Positions 8,737 to 17,315 of a stretch of 58,211 nt of DNA are shown here, piece by piece. The stretch comes from an uncultured Clostridium sp. GTDB taxonomy: Bacteria; Bacillota_I; Bacilli_A; RF39; UBA660. A program made the position numbers and the translations under genes. Within the stretch, counting starts at the first letter, position 1; each line of letters opens with the position of its first letter. Below the pieces are notes generated by a model. That model saw only the letters and a list, made by a program, of their open reading frames with translations, did no database searches and was not told the origin of the DNA. The stretch is from positions 1-58,211 of the forward strand of contig CABUQZ010000011.1 of assembly GCA_902493795.1 (NCBI GenBank). Direction: 5' to 3'.

Positions 8737-8745
8737 TGTTATAAT
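8737..8745 (+). promoter_or_regulatory. Extended -10 promoter of the DUF1295-like gene
   Basis: TGT followed by TATAAT (8740-8745), an extended -10 with no strong -35. The SD GTGGAGG follows directly, so the leader is only about 10-15 nt. Confidence 0.5.
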
Positions 8746-8762
8746 TATCGTGGAGGATAGAG

Positions 8763-9566
8763 ATGATTTATACAAATGAAATATTATTTATTTTTATTGC
8801 TATTTTAGTTGTATGCTTAATTGGTTTTAAAAAATATGTTTGGTTTATTTCTTTAGGATATGGATTTTCTATATCTGCAATTGGAATTATGCTTTTAATA
8901 TTATTTAGTAATCAGTTAGATGTATACAAAATAATTGGTGCAGTTGTCTTAATTTTATATGGATTAAGGCTAGGAGGATTCTTAGCACTTAGAGAGCTTA
9001 AAAGTTCTGCTTATAATAAAAAGATGAAAAACGAGATATCAGATGGTAGTCATATGTCATTTTTCTTAAAAGTTATGTTATGGATATCTTGTGCTTTGCT
9101 TTATTTGTTAATGGCATCCCCAATTATTTATCGATTTGTTAATAATGACAAAGGAGATTTATGCTTTATTATTGGTATTGTAATATCAATAATTGGAATA
9201 ATTCTTGAAGGAGTAGCAGACTTACAAAAAAGTAAATCAAAGAAAAAAAATCCAAATAGATTCTGTGATTCTGGATTATATAAAATTGTAAGATGCCCTA
9301 ATTATCTAGGTGAATTAGTTATTTGGACTGGTATATTAATATCTGGATTTACTACTTTATGCGGAATTGGTCAATGGATTATAGCAGTAATTGGATATAT
9401 TGGAATAGTCTACATAATGTTTAGTGGCGCAAGAAGACTTGAACTAAGACAAGATAGAACTTATGGAAATGATAAAGATTATCAAAAATATGTAAAAACA
9501 ACTCCAATACTTATTCCATTAATTCCACTATATAGTGTAAAAAAACATAAATGGTTAGTTGGATAA
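8763..9566 (+). CDS. DUF1295 / steroid 5-alpha-reductase-like membrane protein
   Basis: Integral membrane protein with about seven hydrophobic segments. The C-terminal motif 'DSGLYKIVRCPNYLGELVIW' (about 165-184) is the signature shared by the DUF1295 / steroid 5-alpha-reductase C-terminal and isoprenylcysteine methyltransferase-like families, where it contacts a nucleotide or SAM cofactor. The substrate in bacteria of this type is unknown. It is 267 residues, full length for the family, with a good GGAGG SD and its own terminator, so it is probably monocistronic. The final 'YQKYVKTTPILIP' is also typical of the family. Confidence 0.75.
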   Translation: MIYTNEILFIFIAILVVCLIGFKKYVWFISLGYGFSISAIGIMLLILFSNQLDVYKIIGAVVLILYGLRLGGFLALRELKSSAYNKKMKNEISDGSHMSFFLKVMLWISCALLYLLMASPIIYRFVNNDKGDLCFIIGIVISIIGIILEGVADLQKSKSKKKNPNRFCDSGLYKIVRCPNYLGELVIWTGILISGFTTLCGIGQWIIAVIGYIGIVYIMFSGARRLELRQDRTYGNDKDYQKYVKTTPILIPLIPLYSVKKHKWLVG

Positions 9567-9602
9567 AATAAAACGAAATTAAATTCGTTTTATTTTTTTT
9601 AT
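9567..9602 (+). terminator. Strong intrinsic terminator of the DUF1295-like gene
   Basis: Perfect 11-bp stem AATAAAACGAA/TTCGTTTTATT with a 6-nt loop and a following run of T. Confidence 0.85.
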
Positions 9603-9701
9603 TTTCCTAATCGAAGTAAGTATAGTTTAAAGTGTGAACTCTTGAATACATACAAATATACTTTTAGGATATAGCTTTATTCATATAATAATTAAAGCAC
9701 A

Positions 9702-9728
9702 AAAAAGGAATTACTATAATAATTCCTT
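9702..9728 (-). terminator. Terminator of the abi-htrA operon
   Basis: 9-bp stem AAGGAATTA/TAATTCCTT with a 6-nt loop. On the minus strand it is followed by TTTTT. It lies 5 bp after the htrA stop codon. Confidence 0.8.
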
Positions 9729-9732
9729 GCTT

Positions 9733-10851
9733 CTAATTAACAGCATCTGTTAATGTTACTTCTGCTGTTTTTTCACTTTTTCCTCTAATATAAGTTAGTT
9801 TAATTTTGTCACCTATATTATGTTTATAAAGTAGATATTTCAAGTATGCTGTACTTGTAACTTTATCATTATCTAGTTTTATTACAACATCACCAGATTT
9901 TAATCCTGCCTTATCAGCACTTGATCCTTCTTCAACTGAAAGTATTACAATTCCTTCTGTTATACTTTCATCTAAAGTGATTCCATATTTTGATATTAAA
10001 GCTGTTTCTGTAACACTTGTATGACTTATACCTAATAATGGTCTTTCTATTTTTTCGCCTTTTTCAAGTATATCAACATGTTTCATAGCATCGTCTATTT
10101 TTATAGCAAACCCCATTCCTTCTATGTTAGAGTCTACTAGTTTTAATGATGTTACACCAATTACTTCTCCATTAATATTTACAAGAGTTCCACCACTATT
10201 TCCTGGATTTATTGAGGCATCAATTTGAATTACATCTTGAACCCAATCATTAGTTGCTTCAACACTTACTGTTACTTTTCTATCAAGTCCTGATATATAT
10301 CCACCAGTTACTGTATTATAGTAAGTTTCACCTACTGGTGTACCAATTGCTACAACTGTATCTCCTAATTTTACATCATTACTTTTTCCAATTTTAGCTA
10401 CTGAAATGACATCATTTACTGGAACTTTCATTACAGCTATATCAATATATTTATCTCCACCTAGTACCTCAGCAGTTACTTCTTTTCCACTTGTAAATAC
10501 TACAGTGACTTTTTTGGCATCATCAATTACGTGTTGATTAGTCATTATATAACCATATTTACTATCTTTCTTATAAACAAAACCACTACCTGATCCGATT
10601 AATCTATTTCCATTATAACTCTTAACCATAACAACTGAATCTATTGTCTTACTAACAGTTTGTGATATTCCACCGTTTTCAACAATCATTGTTCCACTCA
10701 TACAATTTGAACAACTATTGTATACCATTGAATCTTCTTCACCATTATTAATAACTTTATCATTAGAATTAGTTGTTATAATATAAACAAACTCTCCACC
10801 TGCTAAGAATGCTAAAAGTATTGCAACTATTGTTAGAACTTTATTCTTCAC
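9733..10851 (-). CDS. htrA: HtrA/DegP-family membrane serine protease with PDZ domain
   Basis: Surface quality-control protease. An N-terminal signal anchor (LTIVAILLAFLAGGEFVYII) is followed by a trypsin-like domain with the full catalytic triad: His in 'NQHVID' (about 107), Asp in 'YIDIAVMKVP' (about 137) and Ser in 'NPGNSGGTL' (about 219). One PDZ domain covers the last ~95 residues ('GIVILSVEEGSSADKAGLKSGDVVIKLD'). The length of 372 is normal for Bacillota HtrA. The start is GTG at 10851, with SD AGAGGT just upstream and inside the end of the Abi_2 gene. The two genes overlap by 11 bp and are likely translationally coupled. No CssRS-like regulator is nearby. Confidence 0.92.
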   Translation of the reverse strand: MKNKVLTIVAILLAFLAGGEFVYIITTNSNDKVINNGEEDSMVYNSCSNCMSGTMIVENGGISQTVSKTIDSVVMVKSYNGNRLIGSGSGFVYKKDSKYGYIMTNQHVIDDAKKVTVVFTSGKEVTAEVLGGDKYIDIAVMKVPVNDVISVAKIGKSNDVKLGDTVVAIGTPVGETYYNTVTGGYISGLDRKVTVSVEATNDWVQDVIQIDASINPGNSGGTLVNINGEVIGVTSLKLVDSNIEGMGFAIKIDDAMKHVDILEKGEKIERPLLGISHTSVTETALISKYGITLDESITEGIVILSVEEGSSADKAGLKSGDVVIKLDNDKVTSTAYLKYLLYKHNIGDKIKLTYIRGKSEKTAEVTLTDAVN

Positions 10852-11794
10852 TATATGACCTCTTTTCTATGTTTGCAATCTCTTTCCAATTTTCTGGGAA
10901 TCCCATTCTATCTAAAACTTTATCAATAGATATCGTATGAAGATTTATTCTTAAATTGTCTATTATTCTATCTAATTCACTAATTAGATTTTTTACATCA
11001 TCATTAGATAATATCTGCCTTAAAATTATTATCAATGCAAATAAATCGTTTTTCCCTTTAACATATTCCCCATCTTTCTTCTCTATACCTAAAAGAATAT
11101 GATAGACCGTATTATTTATTACTCTTTGTGTTTTATTTTCATATAAAATATCTTCATGAGCACATACGTTTCGATAATTTGCAAGTATAGATAAATAATT
11201 AATTAAGTCATCTACTTCTATGTTATATACTCTAGAAATTGCAATTTTATCTTCTTTTTTTAGTATTGAGTAAAATTCACTTATTATTCCAAAAGACAAC
11301 ACTTTAACAAGGACCCACAATGGAATATAACCATAGTTATTTAAGTAGTGCATAGTAGCACTATGTTGAGATCCATTAACTCTTATTTGTCTTTTCATTT
11401 TTCTTATAAGATCATTTACTTGTCTACTTTTTTCTGGTGACATATCAAAATTTGCAGGTCTTAAATAATCATTTTCTTTATATCCATATTTTTTAGATAA
11501 TTGATAAGAAAAGATTGACTTCGCATTATTTTCAACAATCAACAAATTTTTAAATAAAAGATTTCTAAGTTGTCTATCAAAAAGAAACAAGCTATAAAGT
11601 TCTTCAAATGTAGATCCTTTTTTATAGACTTTAGTATTATCCTTTTGCATAAATAGATGTCTATAACCAGTTAAAAAGAAATAGTTTTCTCTTAGTAGGA
11701 CATCTTTTGCATATTGTTCATTTTTTATTACTAACCCCTTGTACTTAAAAATCTCTATTTGTTCATCGAGATTCTTAAACTGCTTATCCCTCAT
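10841..11794 (-). CDS. Abi_2 family (AbiD/AbiF-like) protein with HEPN motif
   Basis: Member of the Abi_2 family (abortive-infection AbiD/AbiF type). The typical N-terminal part is present ('LVIKNEQYAKDVLLRENYFFLTGYRHLF' and 'FLFDRQLRNLLFKNLLIVENNAKS'). Near residue 208 is 'YRNVCAHED', an Rx4H motif of HEPN-fold RNases. In the family this fits a toxin-like RNA endonuclease activated on phage infection, though activity here is inferred. No antitoxin or MNT nucleotidyltransferase partner is next to it. Instead it overlaps htrA downstream. It is 317 residues and complete. It has its own promoter at 11810-11837. Confidence 0.82.
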   Translation of the reverse strand: MRDKQFKNLDEQIEIFKYKGLVIKNEQYAKDVLLRENYFFLTGYRHLFMQKDNTKVYKKGSTFEELYSLFLFDRQLRNLLFKNLLIVENNAKSIFSYQLSKKYGYKENDYLRPANFDMSPEKSRQVNDLIRKMKRQIRVNGSQHSATMHYLNNYGYIPLWVLVKVLSFGIISEFYSILKKEDKIAISRVYNIEVDDLINYLSILANYRNVCAHEDILYENKTQRVINNTVYHILLGIEKKDGEYVKGKNDLFALIIILRQILSNDDVKNLISELDRIIDNLRINLHTISIDKVLDRMGFPENWKEIANIEKRSYSEE

Positions 11795-11809
11795 AGTATC
11801 ACCATTATA

Positions 11810-11837
11810 ATTATAACATATTTCTTTATTTAGTCAT
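11810..11837 (-). promoter_or_regulatory. Promoter of the abi-htrA operon
   Basis: On the minus strand ATGACT (11832-11837), 16-bp spacer, TATAAT (11810-11815) with an extended TGT just upstream. A second TATAAT follows at 11804-11809. Confidence 0.55.
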
Positions 11838-11866
11838 AAAAAATTTTGTTTTATTATAATTCTCTA

Positions 11867-13909
11867 TTATTGGTTATATATAATTAATTGGTGTTGACTT
11901 CTTGTACATGCTACATAGTATAAATATTTTTCATCTTTAGTGTATTTGTTTTCTTTAGTTGTATATATTATTGTTTCATCAAACTCTAGTCCTTTGGCCA
12001 TGTATGATGGGATTATTACCTTTTTCTTGTTAAATTCTTTTGTTGTAGAAAGAAGTAGATTAATCTCTTTATCATCATCTTTAAGAAGATTATATATTTT
12101 TTCAGCTTCTTCATCAGTTTTAGTAATTAGTGCTACTGAGAAGTTATTTTCTTTAGCTTCATTTATATCTTTTAATAAAAGTTCTTTTAAGTTATTTTGT
12201 TCTTCTCTAAATAATACTTCCCTATTATTATTTCTTCTTATTGCAGAGACATGTGATAGTCCTAGTATTTTATTTGTGTAATCAATTATTTCAGGTGAAG
12301 AACGATATGTTTTGTTTAGCTCTAGGTAGATACTTCCTTCGAAAATATCTTTTAGTTCTTCTAATGAGTTATATTTATAATACGGGTTTACTGTTTGGTT
12401 TATATCACCTAGTATCGTAAAATTACTCTTCTTAAAAATACTTCTTATAAGTTTATACTGAAGAATATTATAGTCTTGAGCTTCATCAATTACGATTTCT
12501 TTTATCTGTCCTTTGTAGTTAAATCCTTCAAGAAGTCCCTTAATATATACTAAAATACAAGCATCTTCATATTTTATACTCTTAGAACTTACTGATTTAT
12601 TTATTTCTAATTCTGTTATCTCACCTTTATATGAATTTAAGAATTCTTCACTTCTAAAGAAATTTTTAAATATATCTTTATAGTTTAGATTGTTATTTAA
12701 ATTCTTTTTTAGCTTAGAAATAATTTCTTTTTTATGTCCTACTCGACCTTTGTAATAGACATTGCATATTTTTTCTGCAATATGTGTTAGTCTTTCTGGA
12801 ATTAGTAATTTTGAGTATCTATCTTTAAATAAATAGTTTAACTCTCCTCTTTTTAATTCATAATCTTTTGTAACTAAATCTTCTTTAAATGATAGTTCAT
12901 TTATAAATTTTTCAATGTAGTTATCAAGAGCTTTTATTATTTCATTACTCTGTTTATATTTTACTAATTCTATATTTCTTTCTTGATATTTATAATATCT
13001 TTCCACAAATTCTGTGAATGATTCCACTTCATTAAATTCACTTAGGTTTGTTTCTAGAAAACTTTTAAATGTTGTTTGTAATGTATTTGACTCTCCAAGC
13101 TCTGGTAATACGTTTGAAATATATTCTGTAAAAATTTGGTTTGGAGAAAAGATTAAAACATTGTTTGATGTTAAATCCTGGATTTTGTAAAGTAGAAAGG
13201 CAATTCTATGTAGTGCTACACTTGTTTTTCCACTTCCAGCAATTCCTTGAACTATAAGATTAGGGTCTTGTACATTTCTTATAATTGTATTTTGTTCTTG
13301 TTGAATTGTATTAACAATGTTTTTCATTTTATCATTCGATTCTTGAACTAGTACTTCTTGTAATAATTCATCATCAATATTAATATCATTATCAAATACT
13401 CTTTCTAAAACTGCATTCTTTATTGTGAATTGTCTTTTATTAGTTATTTCTCCTTTTATTTTACCTTCAGGAGCCATATACTCAGCTTTTCCTATTTCAT
13501 AGTCATAAAACATTGAACAGATTGGAGCACGCCAATCGTGGATTAAGTACTCATCATTTTCTTCATCATCTAAGTGAGTAATTCCGATGTATATTTTGTT
13601 AGTACCTGTGGAGTCTTTAAATGTAATAGACCCAAAATAAGGATTATTTTGAATACGATATAATTTCTGTAAGTAATTACCCTTATATCCCATTAAGGTA
13701 ACTTCCAAATCACTGGCGTTGATCATCGTCTTCATTTCAGTAGGATCCATATCATGTCTTGTATCCCATATAAATTTCTTAAATTCTAGGACCTTTTCTT
13801 CTCTATCGTATAGCACTTGTCCTAAATCTGATATTTTTTTTCTTATTATCGTGATGCAATGGTTAAGATATTCTTTCTCATGTTCGATTTCTTTTTCTGG
13901 TAAATTCAT
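11867..13909 (-). CDS. helD: HelD-like superfamily 1 helicase / RNA polymerase-recycling ATPase
   Basis: UvrD-like SF1 ATPase with the HelD arrangement: a long N-terminal alpha-helical arm (about 1-75), a conserved 'YIGITHLDD...YLIHDWRAPICSMFYDYEIGKAEY' block, Walker A 'GIAGSGKTS' near 225, Walker B 'EIVIDEAQDYN' and motif 'LNKTYRSSPEI'. The C-terminus has 'MAKGLEFDETIIY' and 'YVACTRS'. In Bacillota HelD binds RNA polymerase and releases stalled complexes. The ATG at 13909 follows a perfect SD AAGGAGGT. An ORF extension to 13933 lies across the SD and is rejected. A hairpin at 13938-13960 sits in its leader. RecQ/UvrD-type DNA repair roles are less likely given the N-terminal arm. Confidence 0.85.
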   Translation of the reverse strand: MNLPEKEIEHEKEYLNHCITIIRKKISDLGQVLYDREEKVLEFKKFIWDTRHDMDPTEMKTMINASDLEVTLMGYKGNYLQKLYRIQNNPYFGSITFKDSTGTNKIYIGITHLDDEENDEYLIHDWRAPICSMFYDYEIGKAEYMAPEGKIKGEITNKRQFTIKNAVLERVFDNDINIDDELLQEVLVQESNDKMKNIVNTIQQEQNTIIRNVQDPNLIVQGIAGSGKTSVALHRIAFLLYKIQDLTSNNVLIFSPNQIFTEYISNVLPELGESNTLQTTFKSFLETNLSEFNEVESFTEFVERYYKYQERNIELVKYKQSNEIIKALDNYIEKFINELSFKEDLVTKDYELKRGELNYLFKDRYSKLLIPERLTHIAEKICNVYYKGRVGHKKEIISKLKKNLNNNLNYKDIFKNFFRSEEFLNSYKGEITELEINKSVSSKSIKYEDACILVYIKGLLEGFNYKGQIKEIVIDEAQDYNILQYKLIRSIFKKSNFTILGDINQTVNPYYKYNSLEELKDIFEGSIYLELNKTYRSSPEIIDYTNKILGLSHVSAIRRNNNREVLFREEQNNLKELLLKDINEAKENNFSVALITKTDEEAEKIYNLLKDDDKEINLLLSTTKEFNKKKVIIPSYMAKGLEFDETIIYTTKENKYTKDEKYLYYVACTRSQHQLIIYNQ

Positions 13910-13931
13910 TGTAACCTCCTTTATAACACAC

Positions 13932-13960
13932 AAAAAGGCGAACTTTATTATTTGGTTCGC
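13932..13960 (-). terminator. Hairpin with T-run in the helD leader
   Basis: GCGAAC/GTTCGC stem followed on the minus strand by CTTTTTG. It ends about 10 nt before the helD SD, so it may be an attenuator for helD or a second terminator of the 14036-15226 gene. Confidence 0.5.
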
Positions 13961-14007
13961 AAAATTAAAATATAAGCAAATTTAAAACGTCACTTAGGAA
14001 TATACAA

Positions 14008-14030
14008 TAAAAGACTAGATTTGTCTAGCC
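14008..14030 (-). terminator. Weak terminator after the 14036-15226 gene
   Basis: CTAGA/TCTAG stem with a 4-nt loop followed on the minus strand by TCTTTTATT, just after the stop codon. The stem is short. Confidence 0.4.
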
Positions 14031-14035
14031 CTTTT

Positions 14036-15226
14036 TTACTTTTTTTCTTGATCTTTTGGTACAGCAACGTCAACTTTTTCAACGTTTTCCTTAGAAATTA
14101 CAATTGTTGGTCTTACAAAATTCATTGTATTTGCCTTTGTTATTCTATAAGCTCCTGTACTTGTTACAACGTAAACACTGTCGTTTTTAGGTGAAGAAAT
14201 TACCCACCAATTTCCTATTTTGCTATTAGCAAGCCAGTTTGCAGTGCTCCATTGTTGTCCAAATCCCATTCTTTCTCTTATTTTAACAAACTCTTTAGAA
14301 GTCAAAAGACTTACCTCTTCTATTGGTCCAATTTTCTTTTCTAACTCAACTTTATATCCATCAAGATATTTCGCCACACCTTGAGCATCTGATGGGTTAT
14401 ACTCAGACTTATTTTCTCCATTGTATTTTCTTTTATCTTCAACTGTATACTTAGAATCAGAGTTAATATCGATATTATTTTCTTTTAATAACTTTATTTT
14501 TGGGTCGTGATCTTTTGAATCTTCTATAACATACCAAATAGATCCGTCTTTTAGTTTTACTTTATCTCCAATCAAATAGTTTCCATATGAACTTACCTGA
14601 TTTCTTACATTTTCGTTATATTTAAATAGTAAATAAAATGCTAACAATATTATTATTATTACTATTAAGCCAACAAGTAAAAACTTTTTAAAACTTTCTT
14701 TCTCTTTCTTCTTTTGAAGACTATATGTTTCTTCATCAACTTCTTCAAAAATAGATTTTTTAAGTTTACCAGTTAGCGTATAAGAAGAATTTACTTCATT
14801 TTCTTTTTCTTTTTTTTCGTTTAGTGCTTGCCATTCCTTTGGTAGAACAAGTTTTGTTTTAGGTTCTTCTTTCTTTTTACTATTCTTCTTTTCTTTAAGT
14901 TTTACTTCTTTTTTTGATTTTGACTCTAATTTTTTATTAGTAGTTTCTTTTAACTTATTATTTTCATTTTTTACTTTTTTATTTAAAAGTTGTTTGTTTG
15001 ATTTTAATTCTTTTTTCTCTGTTTCTTTTCTTTCTGGTGTTTCTAATACTTTTCTTTCTTCTAAGGATGCTTTAACACTATTTTCTTTCTTCTTTGTAAC
15101 TGTTTTTTTCTTTTTAGCAGCAGAAACTTTAGATTTTGGTGTACTAGTTTTGGATAAAGCTTTAGCGACTGCTTTTTTATTCTTTAAATTATTTGATTTT
15201 TTAGTAGTTACTTTACTCTCATCCAT
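14036..15226 (-). CDS. Lysine-rich single-pass membrane protein with DUF6273-like C-terminal domain
   Basis: Unusual bipartite protein. Residues 1 to ~180 are a very Lys/Glu/Ser/Thr-rich low-complexity cytoplasmic region. One transmembrane segment follows ('FLLVGLIVIIIILLAFYLLFKY', about 181-202). The extracytoplasmic part carries a C-terminal domain that starts 'IGDKVKLKDGSIWYVIED' and ends 'VRPTIVIS', a pattern like the DUF6273-type surface domain. The function is unknown. The start is ATG 15226, 7 nt after SD AGGAGGT (15234-15240). An earlier ATG at 15232 lies next to the SD and is rejected. It is the last gene after tsaD, 11 bp away, so it may be cotranscribed with the t6A operon. The 29698-31623 protein has a related C-terminus. 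Confidence 0.6.
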   Translation of the reverse strand: MDESKVTTKKSNNLKNKKAVAKALSKTSTPKSKVSAAKKKKTVTKKKENSVKASLEERKVLETPERKETEKKELKSNKQLLNKKVKNENNKLKETTNKKLESKSKKEVKLKEKKNSKKKEEPKTKLVLPKEWQALNEKKEKENEVNSSYTLTGKLKKSIFEEVDEETYSLQKKKEKESFKKFLLVGLIVIIIILLAFYLLFKYNENVRNQVSSYGNYLIGDKVKLKDGSIWYVIEDSKDHDPKIKLLKENNIDINSDSKYTVEDKRKYNGENKSEYNPSDAQGVAKYLDGYKVELEKKIGPIEEVSLLTSKEFVKIRERMGFGQQWSTANWLANSKIGNWWVISSPKNDSVYVVTSTGAYRITKANTMNFVRPTIVISKENVEKVDVAVPKDQEKK

Positions 15227-15237
15227 AACCATACCTC

Positions 15238-16242
15238 CTATGCTAAATCAATACTTGATTTTGCGTTTAAATTTAAGTCTGCTCTTATTCCTCTTTTATA
15301 TGCAAAATAACCTGCAGCACCAATCATTGCAGCATTATCAGTGCAATATCTTAATTCTGGATAACTACAATCTATTCCGTTTTTTTCACATTCTTTTTTT
15401 AATGCTTCTCTTAAGGAACTGTTAGCTGCTACTCCTCCAGCAATTATTAATCTTTTAACATTTTTATCTTTTAAAGCCTTTAGGGTTTTTTTACACACTG
15501 TTTCAACTACTACATCCTGAAATGTTGTAGCTAAATCTTCCTTGTTTAATTCTATTCCTCTTTGCTCAAAGTTATGAGCAAGGTTTATTACTGCGCTTTT
15601 TAATCCACTAAAACTAAAATTATAACTTGAATCATTTAGTGGAACTGGAAGTTCATAACTATGTTTTCCTTTCTGAGCTAATCTATCTATTGCTGGACCA
15701 CCTGGATATCCTATTCCCAATACTCTTGCAACTTTATCATAGCTTTCACCAATAGCATCATCAAGAGTACCACCTAATTTTTCAAATTCATACTCATCTT
15801 TCATATAGATCAATTCTGTATGTCCACCACTAATTACAAGTGCGATTAATGGATATTCCATCTTCTTATTAAGGTTATTTGCGTATATATGCCCTGCCAT
15901 ATGATTAACAGGAACTAGAGGTTTATTATAAATGAATGCTAAAGCCTTAGCTGCTTCCACACCAACTAGTAATGATCCAATTAAACCTGGTCCATATGTC
16001 ACTGCAATAGCGTCTACATCCTCAACTTTCATTTTAGCTTTAGTAAGACATTCTTCTATTACCATAGTAATGTTTTTCAAATGATGACGACTTGCAATTT
16101 CAGGAACAACTCCTCCAAAATTTGTATGAATATCAATTTGTGACAATATAACTGTTGCTATATCAACACAACCATTTTTTATAATTGAGCAACTTGTCTC
16201 ATCACAACTACTTTCAATTGAAAGTATATATGTATCCTTCAT
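15238..16242 (-). CDS. tsaD: tRNA N6-adenosine threonylcarbamoyltransferase
   Basis: Transfers threonylcarbamoyl to A37 of ANN-decoding tRNAs, giving t6A. It belongs to the ASKHA ATPase fold: 'SIESSCDETSCSII' at the N-terminus, metal-binding HxxxH in 'NHMAGHIYA' (about 111-115), 'VISGGHTELIYM' (about 137-148), 'GESYDKVARVLG.GYPGGPAID' and 'IAGGVAANSSLR' near 268. It is 334 residues, complete. It begins directly after the rimI stop (TAAATG). It acts with TsaB and TsaE, both encoded in the same operon. TsaC/YwlC, which makes the threonylcarbamoyl-AMP, is not in the window. Confidence 0.97.
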   Translation of the reverse strand: MKDTYILSIESSCDETSCSIIKNGCVDIATVILSQIDIHTNFGGVVPEIASRHHLKNITMVIEECLTKAKMKVEDVDAIAVTYGPGLIGSLLVGVEAAKALAFIYNKPLVPVNHMAGHIYANNLNKKMEYPLIALVISGGHTELIYMKDEYEFEKLGGTLDDAIGESYDKVARVLGIGYPGGPAIDRLAQKGKHSYELPVPLNDSSYNFSFSGLKSAVINLAHNFEQRGIELNKEDLATTFQDVVVETVCKKTLKALKDKNVKRLIIAGGVAANSSLREALKKECEKNGIDCSYPELRYCTDNAAMIGAAGYFAYKRGIRADLNLNAKSSIDLA

Positions 16243-16671
16243 TTACATCATCTTTCTTTCCATTAAGTAACCATCAATTCCGTCATAGTAACCTTTTCTG
16301 ATTGCTACTTTCTTAAAACCATATTTTTCATATAGTTTTATTGCATATATATTGTTAATATTTACCTCTAAAGTAATATTATCAACATCTTTACTTTGAG
16401 CTATTTCTATTAAATGTTCTATTAATTTAGATCCAATTTTTTGATTTCGATATTCTTCTTTTACTTCGATATATGACAATTCAAATCTTTCATACATGTC
16501 ATAATAATTTATGAAGCCTATTATATTACTTTTTTCCATATAAATAAAGTATTTTGAAAAAATATTTTGCTCAAAATCGTTTTTGATTTTGTTTTGTTTA
16601 AATTTTTCATAAAAAGTAGACTCTAATGACTGAATTAATAAATTGTCACTTGCATTAATATCTTTAAACAT
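16243..16671 (-). CDS. rimI: GNAT N-acetyltransferase, RimI-like
   Basis: Small GNAT-fold acetyltransferase of 142 residues. The acetyl-CoA-binding segment is 'VKEEYRNQKIGSKLIEHLIEIAQ' (R/Q-x-x-G-x-G/S type) near 75-95, and the C-terminal beta-bulge motif is 'NIYAIKLYEKYGFKKVAIRKGYYDGIDGYLMER'. Placement between tsaB and tsaD is the classic location of rimI, whose product acetylates the N-terminal alanine of ribosomal protein S18 in E. coli. The actual substrate here is inferred. It overlaps the tsaB stop by 1 nt and runs directly into tsaD, so it is translationally coupled. Confidence 0.88.
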   Translation of the reverse strand: MFKDINASDNLLIQSLESTFYEKFKQNKIKNDFEQNIFSKYFIYMEKSNIIGFINYYDMYERFELSYIEVKEEYRNQKIGSKLIEHLIEIAQSKDVDNITLEVNINNIYAIKLYEKYGFKKVAIRKGYYDGIDGYLMERKMM

Positions 16672-17315
16672 TAATTTTCCTCATTTAATTTATTTTCCTC
16701 AGCTTCTGTTAATTTTAGATAATTTGCATCGATTGAATGTGGATTAACTGGCTCTCTATCTTTTACTTCATTAACAATTTTATCAATTTTAGGTTCGTAT
16801 GGTTGAACGTCATAGTTTGCATTTATTTGATTGTTTGTAATATAACAAATAGATCCAACTAGACTATCAAGAGCAATGTTAAGCGTATCAGACAATACGT
16901 GTTTTTCGTGCATAACGAAATCTTTGTTTTTAGTATCATAAATTGATGCATATAGATAATTTCTTCTTGCATCAATTGCAGGAACAATAAAGTCATAATT
17001 TCCATCAGCTGATAAAGCCATAGCTTCTAAACTTGATATTGGTATAATTGGTATATTTTTAGTCCAAGCTAATACTTTTGCAATGGTTAAGCCGATTCTT
17101 ATTCCTGTAAAAGATCCTGGTCCATTCACACAAATAATCTTTTTTATATCATCAACAGATATACCTTTCACATACATCATTTCTTGAATTCTAGGAAGAG
17201 TATATGAAGATAAATTATTACCAAGCTCCTCTTTTATCTCAGCAATTATATTGTTATCTTCTAAAATTGCAGTATATAAATAACTAGAAGTTGTATCTAG
17301 ATACAAAATCTTCAT
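16671..17315 (-). CDS. tsaB: tRNA threonylcarbamoyladenosine biosynthesis protein TsaB
   Basis: Catalytically degenerate ASKHA-fold partner of TsaD that scaffolds the TsaD-TsaB-TsaE complex. Visible family features are 'ILYLDTTSSYLYTAIL' at the N-terminus, 'ICVNGPGSFTGIRIGLTIAKVLAW' (about 62-85) and 'IPISSLEAMAL' (about 95-105), followed by 'VPAIDARRNYLYASIY'. It is 214 residues, a normal length for the Bacillota protein. The 4-bp ATGA-type overlap with tsaE and 1-bp overlap with rimI place it in a tightly coupled operon. Confidence 0.95.
   Translation of the reverse strand: MKILYLDTTSSYLYTAILEDNNIIAEIKEELGNNLSSYTLPRIQEMMYVKGISVDDIKKIICVNGPGSFTGIRIGLTIAKVLAWTKNIPIIPISSLEAMALSADGNYDFIVPAIDARRNYLYASIYDTKNKDFVMHEKHVLSDTLNIALDSLVGSICYITNNQINANYDVQPYEPKIDKIVNEVKDREPVNPHSIDANYLKLTEAEENKLNEEN

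Noticed and set aside
12076..12281. Plus-strand ORFs opposite helD and in other genes (for example 11940-12281, 13719-13985, 14994-15425)
   Set aside because: Antisense shadows of real minus-strand genes with no SD or recognisable motif.
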